A stretch of DNA of 64,000 nucleotides from an uncultured Clostridia bacterium (GTDB lineage Bacteria > Bacillota > Clostridia > TANB77 > CAG-508). Below are positions 34,116 to 43,472 of this stretch, piece after piece. Position 1 is the first letter of the stretch; each line of letters starts with the position of its first letter. The notes under the pieces were generated by a model that made no database searches, was not told the origin of the DNA, and saw only the letters and a program-made list of their open reading frames with translations. Location of the stretch: the NCBI GenBank assembly GCA_934180065.1, contig CAKPRA010000002.1:39374-103373 (forward strand), given 5' to 3'. The position numbers were made by a program, and so were the translations under genes.

Positions 34116-34982
34116 TTACAAAACCGTATGCTCTTTTGTTTTTTGTTTTATACTTCCTTCATTTTCTAAAAGCTCTGGTTTTTTTAAATATTTATTTAAA
34201 GTCTTAAAAGAGCTTGCATAGTAATATCCATCACAAATTCTCTCATCTCCAACAAATGCGACAGTTATACATTTATCCTGCTCTATTTCGTCTTCATTAT
34301 AAATATAGCTTTTCTTCTTTTTACCTATTGAAAAGAACATACTTGTTGTACCAAAGTCGTATAAATGATGATATATTGAATCAATTCCAATTGAGCCTAC
34401 ATTTGTAACAAATGTACTTGTATGAAATGGACTTAAATCAATAATTTTTTTAGGCAATATTCCATGTTTGTCTAAAAATTTTAAAAACTTTACAATTCTT
34501 CTAACAGATCCATAAGACATTTTGTTTAATAATTTTGCAAATGAATCTGTGTTATTTTCAGTTTCCATTTTTTTATTATTTTTTATTAACGAATTGAGTT
34601 TTTCTTTTACTTCAAAAATGTTTTCAGTTCCATCAAATTCAAGTTTTACTGTAGTTTCCTGTCCATCATCATTTAAATTCTTTTTAATTGCTATAGATAT
34701 ACTTATCTTATTACGTTGATATAAAACTCCATTTATAGCAAATCTATTTAGGCTTGGTCTTTCATATATTGTTCTAACAATTGCTGCAAAAAAAATCTCC
34801 ATATATGAAACTTTAATTCCTTCAGATGATTTTTTGTTAATATATTCATCCATACCTTTTAATGAAATATTTTGTTTGAAAAAGACCTGAGAATCAGACC
34901 TTTTCATCATTATATTTGGTATTACCTTAAAAAATGGATTTATATTTTTTATTGCTTTCCCATCACTTCTGTGTCCAAACAT
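34116..34982 (-). CDS. E2/CAT-superfamily acyltransferase-like protein lacking the catalytic His
   Basis: A 288-residue protein without a lipoyl domain. It resembles the catalytic domain of 2-oxoacid dehydrogenase E2 or chloramphenicol acetyltransferase: FGHRSDGKAIKNINPFF start, SYMEIFFAAIVRTIYERPSLNRF, TFVTNVGSIGIDS, and a C-terminal DERICDGYYYASSF where active enzymes have HxxxDG. Here the His position (about 247) is Glu. Whether it is inactive or uses other chemistry is open. I chose the ATG at 34982 (AAAGGGG 8 nt upstream), not 35009. It follows the ADA-like gene by 39 nt and is probably cotranscribed. Confidence 0.8.
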   Translation of the reverse strand: MFGHRSDGKAIKNINPFFKVIPNIMMKRSDSQVFFKQNISLKGMDEYINKKSSEGIKVSYMEIFFAAIVRTIYERPSLNRFAINGVLYQRNKISISIAIKKNLNDDGQETTVKLEFDGTENIFEVKEKLNSLIKNNKKMETENNTDSFAKLLNKMSYGSVRRIVKFLKFLDKHGILPKKIIDLSPFHTSTFVTNVGSIGIDSIYHHLYDFGTTSMFFSIGKKKKSYIYNEDEIEQDKCITVAFVGDERICDGYYYASSFKTLNKYLKKPELLENEGSIKQKTKEHTVL

Positions 34983-35021
34983 TATTTTATCCCCTTTGTT
35001 TAAATTCATTTTTATTATATA

Positions 35022-37520
35022 TTATTTTTCAACATCTTTCAACATAAACCGCATTTCTTTATTTTCTCTTTTAAAATTTTCAATAAAATTTTTATCATTT
35101 AAATTAAACTTACTTACATATCCGTCTAAATATTTTGCCTTTTCATTTAAAGATTCAACACTATCATTTATATAAATTTTTGATTTTCCTTTTCCATTTT
35201 TAGCTTCTTGTATTAAATTTGAAACTGGTGAATTACCATCAAATGCTATTACAATTGAAGATCTTCTCTCAAATATTTCATAATTAAAGCTTTTATATAT
35301 ACCAAGCTCTTCAGATTCAGTTGAAATACATACACCATTTAATCCATCATTTTCCAATAGCTCTTTTGCAAGATTTATATCCATTCTTTTTGGAATAATG
35401 GCATCTATTTCAAACTTTTTCCCAGACTTTTTACATATATCAATAATTGCTTGTTCATATCCTTGCATTTTATGACCTATTACGAAATAATTCTTCTCAT
35501 TATCTAAATATTCAACCAAATCCTGTAATATTTTTATACCATTTTCCTCTACAACAGTGGATCTTCCCATTGTATTAAAGCTACCACCTGCAATTATTAT
35601 TGGTGTTTTTTCCATTGGTAATTTAACTATTTTTTCTTTTAAAACATTCTTAGATTCAACATCTGTATCCTTTTCTATTTTAAAAGCTCTATCTTTATTT
35701 TTTTCAATCTCAACATATTCTTCTTCTAATATTGCATCTTTAATATTTCTTCCATTAAGCCAATCTTTAAATTTATCATCTTTAATTTTAAAATATTCCT
35801 CATTTTCCGAAATTAATTTATTTTCAACTTGTTTCATTTTTATTAAATCATCCTCAGACAAATTAAGTAAATTTGTTAAAGCCATTTCTTCTTCCATACA
35901 ATCTGTTCCATAAAATCCACAACCATCTGATCCTTGAACACAATTTACATCATGCGCAAGATATCTTTTTATAGGATGCATTTTAACATCTGTTAAATTA
36001 TTTAAACGTACATTTGAAGTTAGTTGAAATTCCAAAATAACACCATTTTTCTTCATTGTTTTTATTAATTTTTTACCATCTTCTGTATCAGGATCAATTC
36101 CGTATAAACCATGTCCTAATCTACATCTTGGCATTTTTTCTCCCTTTGGAACATAATCTAAAATACATTCAATAGATTTTTTTACATTTGATCTAAAACT
36201 ATCATTTTCCCCTGCATGAATTCTTATAGTGAACCCATCATTTTTTTCTACAGCAAACTCTACAAGCTCTTTTATTAGTGGTCTAAAATTATTTATATCA
36301 TTTATTTCCTCACCTATGATATCACTACCTACAATATATGGACTTTTAGCTGCTACTTTCAAAACATCAATACCTTCTTTTAATTGTTGCTCTGTCATTA
36401 ATGTTCTACTAAAAGATCCTAAAAATCTAAGTTTTACACCTGTTTCAGCTTCTATCTTTGGAAGAACCTCATGAAGCTCTTCCATTATTTTTGCACCTTC
36501 TTCTCCTTTTCTTACAATCCATGTAACTGAAATTTCTGCGTAATTAATTCCTTGTCTTTGATATTCCCTTGCAACCCATAATAATTTATCTTGTAATAAA
36601 CTATTATTTTTGTATTCCTCTGATTTTGCATCTTCCATCATTTTCATTAAGACAGATCTAACTTCTTTATCTGTTATCTGCTCTATTTTTGATTTAGTTA
36701 TATCTATTTTCTCATCACTTATTTTTCCTTTTGAAAATACATATCTATATAAATACAATTTTTCTAAGTTTGTAAAAACTGCTTGACCATCTTTCATTAA
36801 AACTAAACTATTTCTTATTTTAGCAATATTTTCTTCAACATCATTTGGATTATTTAATATTAAATCTGCAAAATTAATATATGTTTCATCATCTATTTTT
36901 CTTATAAGTTTTTTACCTGGTAAGTCATCATAAGCATATTTCTTTTCAACTTCACATCTTTTGATAAATAACTTGTTGGCTTGTTTATCAGAAATTTTTA
37001 ATCCTAATTTCTTTATATAATACATTGAATATTTAATTTGGTGTTTAATTCCAAGGGCAATTAAATCATCAGAATTTAAATTTGCATGAATATGTGTATG
37101 CAAATCTGTTCTAAATTTTTCCTTTTTTAATATATATGTTTTTATTATTGTTTTTTCAACAGGTACATTATATTCTTTGGTCTGAGACATTAAAGTTTTG
37201 TTAATTGCCGGAATTTTAGCTTTTATTTCTATCTTTCCATCTAAATATATATTTGCAATTTTTATACCACCTAATCTAAAGCAATATACTTCTTTATTAT
37301 CTCCATTTATAAATGAAGGAATTTTTCCTTTTATTACTTTCATATCTTTATCATTTTTTACTGTTTCAAGATTACATATTTTTGCCAAATTACTAATCAA
37401 ATTACCAGTTTTATGATTTGGTGTTTCTATAATATAAAATAATTCTTCATCATTTTCTCTATACAAATTAACAATTATATCCTTTTCTTTATCTAAATAA
37501 AATTTGTCAAAAAACTCCAC
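35022..37520 (-). CDS. Large adenosine-deaminase-like protein with C-terminal Rossmann/SLOG-like domain
   Basis: 832 residues; typical adenosine deaminases have about 330-350. Residues 1-130: unrecognised. Residues about 135-590: a metal-dependent deaminase with HxH (His141/His143), IRIHAGE (435-438), RLGHG (His470) and a metal Asp in GSDG (532); the second Asp of the usual SDDP motif is Gly. Residues about 640-790: alternating strands with IIIAGGSFNTMG, YFVIGHKMQGYEQAI and a C-terminal IVIAFDGNSPVSNLI, resembling SLOG/lysine-decarboxylase-like nucleotide-binding folds. The start codon is GTG with AGAGGAG 8 nt upstream. Substrate not assignable. Confidence 0.75.
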   Translation of the reverse strand: MEFFDKFYLDKEKDIIVNLYRENDEELFYIIETPNHKTGNLISNLAKICNLETVKNDKDMKVIKGKIPSFINGDNKEVYCFRLGGIKIANIYLDGKIEIKAKIPAINKTLMSQTKEYNVPVEKTIIKTYILKKEKFRTDLHTHIHANLNSDDLIALGIKHQIKYSMYYIKKLGLKISDKQANKLFIKRCEVEKKYAYDDLPGKKLIRKIDDETYINFADLILNNPNDVEENIAKIRNSLVLMKDGQAVFTNLEKLYLYRYVFSKGKISDEKIDITKSKIEQITDKEVRSVLMKMMEDAKSEEYKNNSLLQDKLLWVAREYQRQGINYAEISVTWIVRKGEEGAKIMEELHEVLPKIEAETGVKLRFLGSFSRTLMTEQQLKEGIDVLKVAAKSPYIVGSDIIGEEINDINNFRPLIKELVEFAVEKNDGFTIRIHAGENDSFRSNVKKSIECILDYVPKGEKMPRCRLGHGLYGIDPDTEDGKKLIKTMKKNGVILEFQLTSNVRLNNLTDVKMHPIKRYLAHDVNCVQGSDGCGFYGTDCMEEEMALTNLLNLSEDDLIKMKQVENKLISENEEYFKIKDDKFKDWLNGRNIKDAILEEEYVEIEKNKDRAFKIEKDTDVESKNVLKEKIVKLPMEKTPIIIAGGSFNTMGRSTVVEENGIKILQDLVEYLDNEKNYFVIGHKMQGYEQAIIDICKKSGKKFEIDAIIPKRMDINLAKELLENDGLNGVCISTESEELGIYKSFNYEIFERRSSIVIAFDGNSPVSNLIQEAKNGKGKSKIYINDSVESLNEKAKYLDGYVSKFNLNDKNFIENFKRENKEMRFMLKDVEK

Positions 37521-37555
37521 TTTAAATTCTCCTCTCTTTTAATTATGTAAATTCT

Positions 37556-37584
37556 ATTTTATCATATTGTTTTAATCATGACAA
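37556..37584 (-). promoter_or_regulatory. Promoter of the ADA-like operon
   Basis: Minus strand TTGTCA (37579-37584) and TAAAAT (37556-37561), spacer 17 nt, 36 nt before the GTG start. Confidence 0.6.
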
Positions 37585-37739
37585 CCTTTTATTAAAAATA
37601 ATATTTTCAAAATACATAAATTATATTTATTTGCAAAAAATATAAAATATATTATCTAATTACAATTGCAGATTAAAAATTGATAAAAAATTTTATTATT
37701 TTGTAATAAAATTGTAATATATTTTTTATACTATTTCTA

Positions 37740-37768
37740 TTGAAGAAAAAATTACCTTATTATATAAT
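37740..37768 (+). promoter_or_regulatory. Promoter of the surface-protein gene
   Basis: TTGAAG (37740-37745) and TATAAT (37763-37768) with a 17-nt spacer, followed by AAAGGAAG and the ATG at 37803. Divergent from the ADA-like operon promoter across a very AT-rich 282-bp gap. Confidence 0.7.
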
Positions 37769-37802
37769 TTGTTTATAATAACAAAAGAAAGGAAGAAAAA
37801 TT

Positions 37803-39296
37803 ATGAAAAATAAAAAAATCACAAAAATATTTGCTATAATAAATATAGCTTTGTTAATTTCACTTAATATGGTTGGAATTACCAACAAATCTTATGCAAA
37901 ACTTGATAAAAATACAAATTACCAAATAACTGAAAATCCATATCAAATAAGCCCAATGGAAATCCTAGAAACTTATAGCTCTATGTCAGCAAACAGATTT
38001 CAAAAAATTTCTTACTCAATAACACCTGAACTAATAAAGTCAAAAAATGCTATCCTAGTTGATTATAAATCATTTTCAGATCATAAACTTGATTCAAGTG
38101 ATGCTAGTGCTATTTCAAATGTATGTGTAAATACGTATAAAAATACAACAAATCCTAACATTAATGCTATGTTGTCTTCTATTGAAAAAGAGACTTCAGT
38201 TAAGAAATCAGATATCGAATTTATATGTTCAGTTTACGGAGAGGCTTATGAGGATATTCCAGAGTTAAATTATACTCTTAATAATATTACTTCAACTCAA
38301 AAAAGTGTAGAAGATCTTGAAGCCAAACTAACTGAAAGAAATAAATTATTAGAAAACAAAGGTTTTACTGTTCAGACACCAGACTCTGATGCTTACACAA
38401 CAATCTCTATAACTGCAAAGTTAAAAGATGGATCTGTATATAAATTAGCAATTGCCGGATACGGTGATAACAATGTTGAAAATGATTATACACATAACTG
38501 GTATTTTGTAAGAACATCTGGTGATAAAGATTACACAAACAATTCAGAATTTGAATTGGAAAAAAATTATGTAGCAATTATTGATGGTAAAGATGTTGGG
38601 GGAGAAATAAAAGACGGTGTATTTTTACCAAAATATGATGAAAACAATATTGAAAAAGATGCTGATGTAACTGTTACTTTTACATCAAAAACAGAAGGCG
38701 TTACAATAACAGCTATAAATAATACTCCAATACCTGAAACAGGTGCAAATACTCTTGGATGGTCTTATTCAAATAAAGAAAAAACACAAATTTCAAAAAC
38801 ATACAAATTTGACGAATATGATAATACAGTAGCAAATGGTATTGTACCAACTGAAGAATTAACAATAACTGGTTTAAATGGAAAAACAAATAAACAAACT
38901 GTTGCTATAAAATGGCCTTTTAGAATTATAAAAGAGCATCAAGACCCAGAAGAAATAACATCTGATACAAAAAAAGTTAGATACGAAATAACAACAAATT
39001 TACCAATAGATTCTGAAAAACTACCTGATGGTTGGAAATTTACAGATGATGCAGAAGGTAAAACACAACATAAAATTTATATAGAGCGTGATTTAAATAA
39101 TGGAAACTATATAAAAGATGTTACTATAAAAGAAAATGGAAGAGATGACACAGTTACTACAAATGTATCAATTAAATTTAAAGAAAAATTACCAGATACA
39201 ACTCCAAAAACAGGTGAAACCTTTTCTATTGCAGTAATTGTTATAATTGCACTAATTGGAATAACATTCTTTATAAGACGTAAAATAAAGAAATAA
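37803..39296 (+). CDS. Secreted surface protein with a TPKTG-type anchor
   Basis: Signal peptide about 1-32 (ending SYA), a 430-residue extracellular part and a C-terminal TPKTGE, hydrophobic helix and RRKIKK tail. This is a sortase-type sorting signal with TPKTG in place of LPxTG. The middle (about 285-440) has strand-rich Ig-like segments, for example DVTVTFTSKTEGVTITAI and VSIKFKEKLPD. No enzymatic motif is visible. It has its own promoter and terminator. Function unknown; wall attachment depends on a sortase not in this window. Confidence 0.8.
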   Translation: MKNKKITKIFAIINIALLISLNMVGITNKSYAKLDKNTNYQITENPYQISPMEILETYSSMSANRFQKISYSITPELIKSKNAILVDYKSFSDHKLDSSDASAISNVCVNTYKNTTNPNINAMLSSIEKETSVKKSDIEFICSVYGEAYEDIPELNYTLNNITSTQKSVEDLEAKLTERNKLLENKGFTVQTPDSDAYTTISITAKLKDGSVYKLAIAGYGDNNVENDYTHNWYFVRTSGDKDYTNNSEFELEKNYVAIIDGKDVGGEIKDGVFLPKYDENNIEKDADVTVTFTSKTEGVTITAINNTPIPETGANTLGWSYSNKEKTQISKTYKFDEYDNTVANGIVPTEELTITGLNGKTNKQTVAIKWPFRIIKEHQDPEEITSDTKKVRYEITTNLPIDSEKLPDGWKFTDDAEGKTQHKIYIERDLNNGNYIKDVTIKENGRDDTVTTNVSIKFKEKLPDTTPKTGETFSIAVIVIIALIGITFFIRRKIKK

Positions 39297-39332
39297 TCTT
39301 AGATATAATTATGCTATCAAGATAATTATAAG

Positions 39333-39377
39333 AAACTATTTTTGTTAAATAATACTTTTAACAAGAATAGTTTTTTT
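39333..39377 (+). terminator. Terminator after the surface-protein gene
   Basis: AAACTATT-T-TTGTTAA (39333-39348) pairs with TTAACAA-G-AATAGTTT (39358-39373), followed by TTTT. One mismatch in a 16-bp stem. Confidence 0.85.
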
Positions 39378-39429
39378 ATGTATAATTAATTTTATTTTGT
39401 AAACAATAAGATTAAAGGAGATGTCAATT

Positions 39430-39624
39430 ATGAAATTTTTAAATTATTTAGTGCTTACTTTAGTTATTATAGGATCTCTTAACTGGCTTTTAGTTGGAAT
39501 TTTCGAATTTAATCTTGTTGAAGCTATATTTGGAGGTTTCTCTATAATCTCAAGAATTATATATATATTAGTTGGCTTATGCGGAATTTGGGCAATTAGT
39601 TTCTATAATAAAGTAAATGATTAA
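39430..39624 (+). CDS. DUF378 family membrane protein
   Basis: A 64-residue protein with two hydrophobic helices and the family pattern LVIIGSLNWLLVGIFEFNLV. Function unknown. I use the ATG at 39430 because AAAGGAG is 9 nt before it; the ATG at 39421 directly abuts that site. Confidence 0.85.
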   Translation: MKFLNYLVLTLVIIGSLNWLLVGIFEFNLVEAIFGGFSIISRIIYILVGLCGIWAISFYNKVND

Positions 39625-39643
39625 ATTATATCATTTATAAAAC

Positions 39644-39672
39644 AAAAGACCCTCTCATTTGAGGGCTTTTTA
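39644..39672 (+). terminator. Terminator after the DUF378 gene
   Basis: CCCTC (39650-39654), a 6-nt loop, GAGGG (39661-39665), then CTTTTT. AAAA upstream allows some readthrough control of the convergent gene. Confidence 0.85.
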
Positions 39673-39759
39673 TATTTTTTCTTATAACTATCAGCCAAAT
39701 ATTTTAGCATTTTCTTTCCATAGCCTTTTCTATATCACTATAAATTGTAAGTTGTCGCT

Positions 39760-40068
39760 TTACTTGTTTTCAATTAAATCAGTATAATATATAATTTTCT
39801 TATCTAATTTTTTTGCATAATCTATTTCTAATTTTGTACTTTCTCCAATATAATTATTTATATTTACAACTAATATAGCATCTGATAATTCTATTCTTTT
39901 GAAATGTGCTTCTTTCAGTTTTATTAATTGCTCTTTCGTTCTCTCAATATTCTCTGATACTGGATATACTGGAGTAAGAACACAATATCCATCTAATGCC
40001 ATTTTCTCTGCAACTGCCATCATTTCATTTTTAAATTTTAAACTTCCACATAATGTTATTATTCTCAT
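39760..40068 (-). CDS. Nucleoside 2-deoxyribosyltransferase-like protein
   Basis: 102 residues. ITLCGSLKFKNEMMAVAEKM at the start, a Rossmann strand VLTPVYP, ELSDAILVVNINNYIGESTKLEIDYA near the end. These match the small deoxyribosyltransferase-like proteins (DUF4406-type) that bind nucleosides or nucleotides. The catalytic Glu of true enzymes could be the one in GESTKLEI. No partner is evident. Convergent with the DUF378 gene. Confidence 0.7.
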   Translation of the reverse strand: MRIITLCGSLKFKNEMMAVAEKMALDGYCVLTPVYPVSENIERTKEQLIKLKEAHFKRIELSDAILVVNINNYIGESTKLEIDYAKKLDKKIIYYTDLIENK

Positions 40069-40144
40069 TTTTTTAATTCTCCCTACAAATTAATATCTAT
40101 TTGTTTATTTTATTACAATATTATATTGGTTATAAATTTTTCAC

Positions 40145-40196
40145 ATTTTTTGGAGATTACTTCTTTATTTTTTCACAAATATTGGAGATTGTCTAG
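40145..40196 (+). repeat. Short direct repeat
   Basis: TTTTTTGGAGATT and AATATTGGAGATT, each preceded by TTTTTCACA, lie about 30 bp apart in a 195-bp intergenic gap. Too small to classify. Confidence 0.35.
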
Positions 40197-40263
40197 GTTC
40201 TCTATACTATGTCAAGATAGTTGTTATCTATTTGCTATACTAATTGTAATTTGTTATTATAAC

Positions 40264-40854
40264 TTATTTTTCTAAATACCAATAAGAATGCATACCATTT
40301 AGATATGTCTTTGCTCCTTTAGGCATTTGTTTAATAGCACTATATACATTTATATAATCTCCAAACCCCATTCCTATACATATTAGTCCAAATATCCCTA
40401 AAAACACTATATTAGGATATATTAGAAAAATGATATATGGTACTAGTCCTAAAAAGATGTTAGGACATAAACACATAAATATAAATCGACTTTTACTCAT
40501 ATCTTCTGTTCCAATAACAAAATATAATAATTGACTTAAATTTTTGTAATAATATACATCTTTTTTATAGCAAATTGCGTGTAATAATTCGTGAATTGGT
40601 AACGATAACCCTCCACATACTCCACCTAATGCTAACCATATTGTATTATCTTTTATATACTCTTTTGCAAGCAATACAAAAGGTATTGCCAATATTATTA
40701 TTGTTAAAATACACCCAATATTGGTAATTAATGAAAGTTTTTTCATACTTTCAATTTCTTTAAAAGGTACTGCATTAGGATGATGTTTCCTTTGTGGCAG
40801 TGTACTTTCATCTCCGTTATATTTTCCGGCATTGTGTAAAATCATTATATTCAT
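40264..40854 (-). CDS. DUF3267 membrane protein (putative zinc metalloprotease)
   Basis: 196 residues with four or five membrane segments. HELLHAI near residue 89 is the HExxH zinc motif in a helix, as in the M50-like DUF3267 family, and the ending PKGAKTYLNGMHSYWY fits that family. Substrate unknown. It follows the QueH-GNAT gene by 15 nt, so they are probably cotranscribed. Confidence 0.8.
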   Translation of the reverse strand: MNIMILHNAGKYNGDESTLPQRKHHPNAVPFKEIESMKKLSLITNIGCILTIIILAIPFVLLAKEYIKDNTIWLALGGVCGGLSLPIHELLHAICYKKDVYYYKNLSQLLYFVIGTEDMSKSRFIFMCLCPNIFLGLVPYIIFLIYPNIVFLGIFGLICIGMGFGDYINVYSAIKQMPKGAKTYLNGMHSYWYLEK

Positions 40855-40869
40855 CTCACTTTCAAATTA

Positions 40870-41916
40870 CTATTTATCTTTAACCTTTTTCTTTAAATCT
40901 TTTGAATAATATATTAAATCAGTACAAATTAAATCTCCATCTTTAATTTCTTCATCGTAATTATCTATAAAGAAATTCTTAATTGTTTTTTCATATTTAT
41001 CGAATCCCTGCTTAACATAGAAAGGAATGTTATTCTCCGTTGTTCCTACCAACATTCTGTCATATTTTTGTTTATAATTACCACTTAAGTGTTTTAAAAG
41101 TATTTTTGCATAACCTTTATTTCTATAACTTTCTTTTGTAACTATGTTTTTTAATTCTAATGTTTTTCTGGAAATAGGCAAAATAACTGCAATAGAAATT
41201 AACTCATCTTCCTTTTTTAAAGCATATACGTCAGAATCGTTCAAATACTTATGTATCATATCTTTTGAAGGATCTGCCTCTAAAAGTAAATCAATATAAT
41301 CTTCTTTATTTTCTATTTTTTTTACTTGCATTCTAGGTTTTCTTGGTATCTCGTAACCATTGGGAATACTAGGTTTTGTAGTATTGCGGTTATTATATCT
41401 GTCCTCCTCTGAGAATATACATCCACAGTATTTTTGCATATATAATCCCTGCTCTATTGCCTTTTCATGGCCTATCCAGAAACCTTTTCTAAAATCTATG
41501 TATAAAAATTTAATACCAAATTCTTTGCTTAAATCTTCCATCAATTTTTTTATAAAATCATGTTTTTGATAAATGCTATATAAAAGAGTAGTTGTTACTG
41601 TATCATATCCATTAGCTTTTGCATATTCAAATGTTTTTCTTAATCGTACTGGATAACAATAATTTACACATCTTGCATTAAGATTATCTACTACATTTTT
41701 ACAAAATTCATCAAGTCCATATTCATCCTCAAATATAGCTTTTACATTAATTCTGTTAGTATACTCTTTTAAACAATCCCTTCTTGCCACATATTCTGTA
41801 TATGGATGTATGTTTGGATTATACCAATATACAGTTGGTTCAATTCCCTCTTCTCTTAGTTTTTCTATACAATATACACTACAAGGTGCACAACATGTAT
41901 GCATTAATAACTTCAT
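40870..41916 (-). CDS. QueH-type epoxyqueuosine reductase fused to a GNAT acetyltransferase
   Basis: Residues 1-185 match QueH (DUF208): HTCCAPCSVYC at the start, YNPNIHPYTEY, VTTTLLYSIYQKHD, and KYCGCIFSEEDRY with further cysteines (164, 166). QueH reduces epoxyqueuosine to queuosine in tRNA using an Fe-S cluster. Residues about 196-340 match a GNAT domain (motif A at YRNKGYAKILLKHL, and NNIPFYVKQGF). The two parts are in one frame with no stop. No Shine-Dalgarno is obvious before the ATG at 41916, while an inverted repeat lies just upstream. Confidence 0.85.
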   Translation of the reverse strand: MKLLMHTCCAPCSVYCIEKLREEGIEPTVYWYNPNIHPYTEYVARRDCLKEYTNRINVKAIFEDEYGLDEFCKNVVDNLNARCVNYCYPVRLRKTFEYAKANGYDTVTTTLLYSIYQKHDFIKKLMEDLSKEFGIKFLYIDFRKGFWIGHEKAIEQGLYMQKYCGCIFSEEDRYNNRNTTKPSIPNGYEIPRKPRMQVKKIENKEDYIDLLLEADPSKDMIHKYLNDSDVYALKKEDELISIAVILPISRKTLELKNIVTKESYRNKGYAKILLKHLSGNYKQKYDRMLVGTTENNIPFYVKQGFDKYEKTIKNFFIDNYDEEIKDGDLICTDLIYYSKDLKKKVKDK

Positions 41917-41931
41917 TTTTTTACTAATAAA

Positions 41932-41963
41932 CTAGTCTATAACCCAAGCATTATATAGACTAG
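41932..41963 (-). promoter_or_regulatory. Inverted repeat upstream of the QueH-GNAT gene
   Basis: CTAGTCTATA (41932-41941) and TATAGACTAG (41954-41963) are perfect arms of 10 bp, and the loop includes a TATAAT on the minus strand. It could be an operator over a -10, or a weak terminator of the upstream membrane-protein gene. Confidence 0.45.
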
Positions 41964-41976
41964 CTTACATTCCTTT

Positions 41977-43446
41977 CTATTTATTTTTATAAATTTCAAA
42001 ACCATTTATATCACTGACATATTCCATATTTTCTTTTATATATAATCTTACATTATTTGGATTTTGCCAGTTCAAAGAATCTTTTATAATTAGATATAAA
42101 GCATCTTCGCTCTTTATTTTTTCTATTATTCCGTCTTCACCATTCTTACCAAAATTGCCTATACAAAACATATCATAGTCTTTATTATATCTATCTAATG
42201 GTATCATATATGCAGAAGCAGTGGCATCTAAAATATATACTTTTTTCTCAGACGATTTTATATAATTATTTACCTCTTCAATAGAATTGTATACTTCATC
42301 TTTTACATATACATATTTATAATGTTTTTCATAATTATATTTAGTAAGATTTCCTGAAGTTTCTGCATTTATTAGCTCTATATATAAACTTGCAAATAAT
42401 ATACCCAATATTGTAAAAATATTTAAAAATTCCATTATATATTTACAATTAAATTTAACATATTTTTTTAATATTAAATCTATTAAAAATACAGTTAATA
42501 TTATCGCAGGAATTATAGCCAATGAAAAATGGTTTGCATCTGGTATTGGGTAAATTAATGAAAACATTGCTAAACTATATACAGTTAATATAAATAGATT
42601 CTTATTTTCTTTTCCCTTGAATTTCATAATTCCATTAGTGATTATTGATATTACCAAAACAATTGGTACTAATATACTAAGTGTTGCAATATACGCCTTA
42701 TTGTATAATAAAATTTTATAACTTAGCTTATTTGAAAATGTTTTAATTCCGAAAATTGCATAATCTAAAAAATCATTCAATGCATTATTTACAATTAAAT
42801 ATATTAATAAAATGATAACTGGAATCACTATTCCACATAATCTAAATAATATATGTTTTAATACTGGTTTAATATCACTTTTACTTTTTATAAAGAATAA
42901 TAAATTAGTTATAGCCACAAAGCTTATAATTATTCCCATAGATTGCTTTGTACATATTATTAATCCAGATAATAGTCCTATAAAAATATCTGATTTTATT
43001 GATTTTTCTTTTTTATTTTGATTTAATTCAATTAAAATTATTACCATTAAAAGTATCAATACTAATAAATTATATCCTATTACAAAGCTGTTTTGTAGTA
43101 CAAAAATAGATAACCCTGTTATTAATAAAGATATTTCCTTATTTATTTTTAACTTTCTCATTATATTATATTCTAATATAAAAATAGAAAAAATTAATAT
43201 TACTAAGAAAAGTCTTTCAATATATAGCTCTTGTCCAAATATTTTTAATGGTATTGCAAGTAATAATCCAAAAAGAGGAGTAACTACCATACTAATGTCT
43301 TTATATGGAATCATACCATTTGTTATACATCTACTTATATTAAAATTCCATAATTCATCTAAATCTGATAATGGCTTAATTGCAATAATTGTAAAAATAA
43401 TTATAAATAAAGTCGCCCAAAATATAACATTCTTAAATTTTTTCAT
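41977..43446 (-). CDS. Polytopic membrane protein, GT-C glycosyltransferase-like
   Basis: 489 residues with about ten hydrophobic helices and a C-terminal soluble part. The first outer loop has SDLDELWNFNIS followed by GMIPYKDI, like the catalytic acidic loop of ArnT/PMT-type GT-C enzymes that use polyprenyl-phosphate sugars. Sugar and acceptor unknown. It lies next to ruvB and upstream of the QueH fusion, near the envelope genes at 44-48 kb. Confidence 0.65.
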   Translation of the reverse strand: MKKFKNVIFWATLFIIIFTIIAIKPLSDLDELWNFNISRCITNGMIPYKDISMVVTPLFGLLLAIPLKIFGQELYIERLFLVILIFSIFILEYNIMRKLKINKEISLLITGLSIFVLQNSFVIGYNLLVLILLMVIILIELNQNKKEKSIKSDIFIGLLSGLIICTKQSMGIIISFVAITNLLFFIKSKSDIKPVLKHILFRLCGIVIPVIILLIYLIVNNALNDFLDYAIFGIKTFSNKLSYKILLYNKAYIATLSILVPIVLVISIITNGIMKFKGKENKNLFILTVYSLAMFSLIYPIPDANHFSLAIIPAIILTVFLIDLILKKYVKFNCKYIMEFLNIFTILGILFASLYIELINAETSGNLTKYNYEKHYKYVYVKDEVYNSIEEVNNYIKSSEKKVYILDATASAYMIPLDRYNKDYDMFCIGNFGKNGEDGIIEKIKSEDALYLIIKDSLNWQNPNNVRLYIKENMEYVSDINGFEIYKNK

Positions 43447-43472
43447 GAATTTTCTCCCTTTCGAAAATTTTG

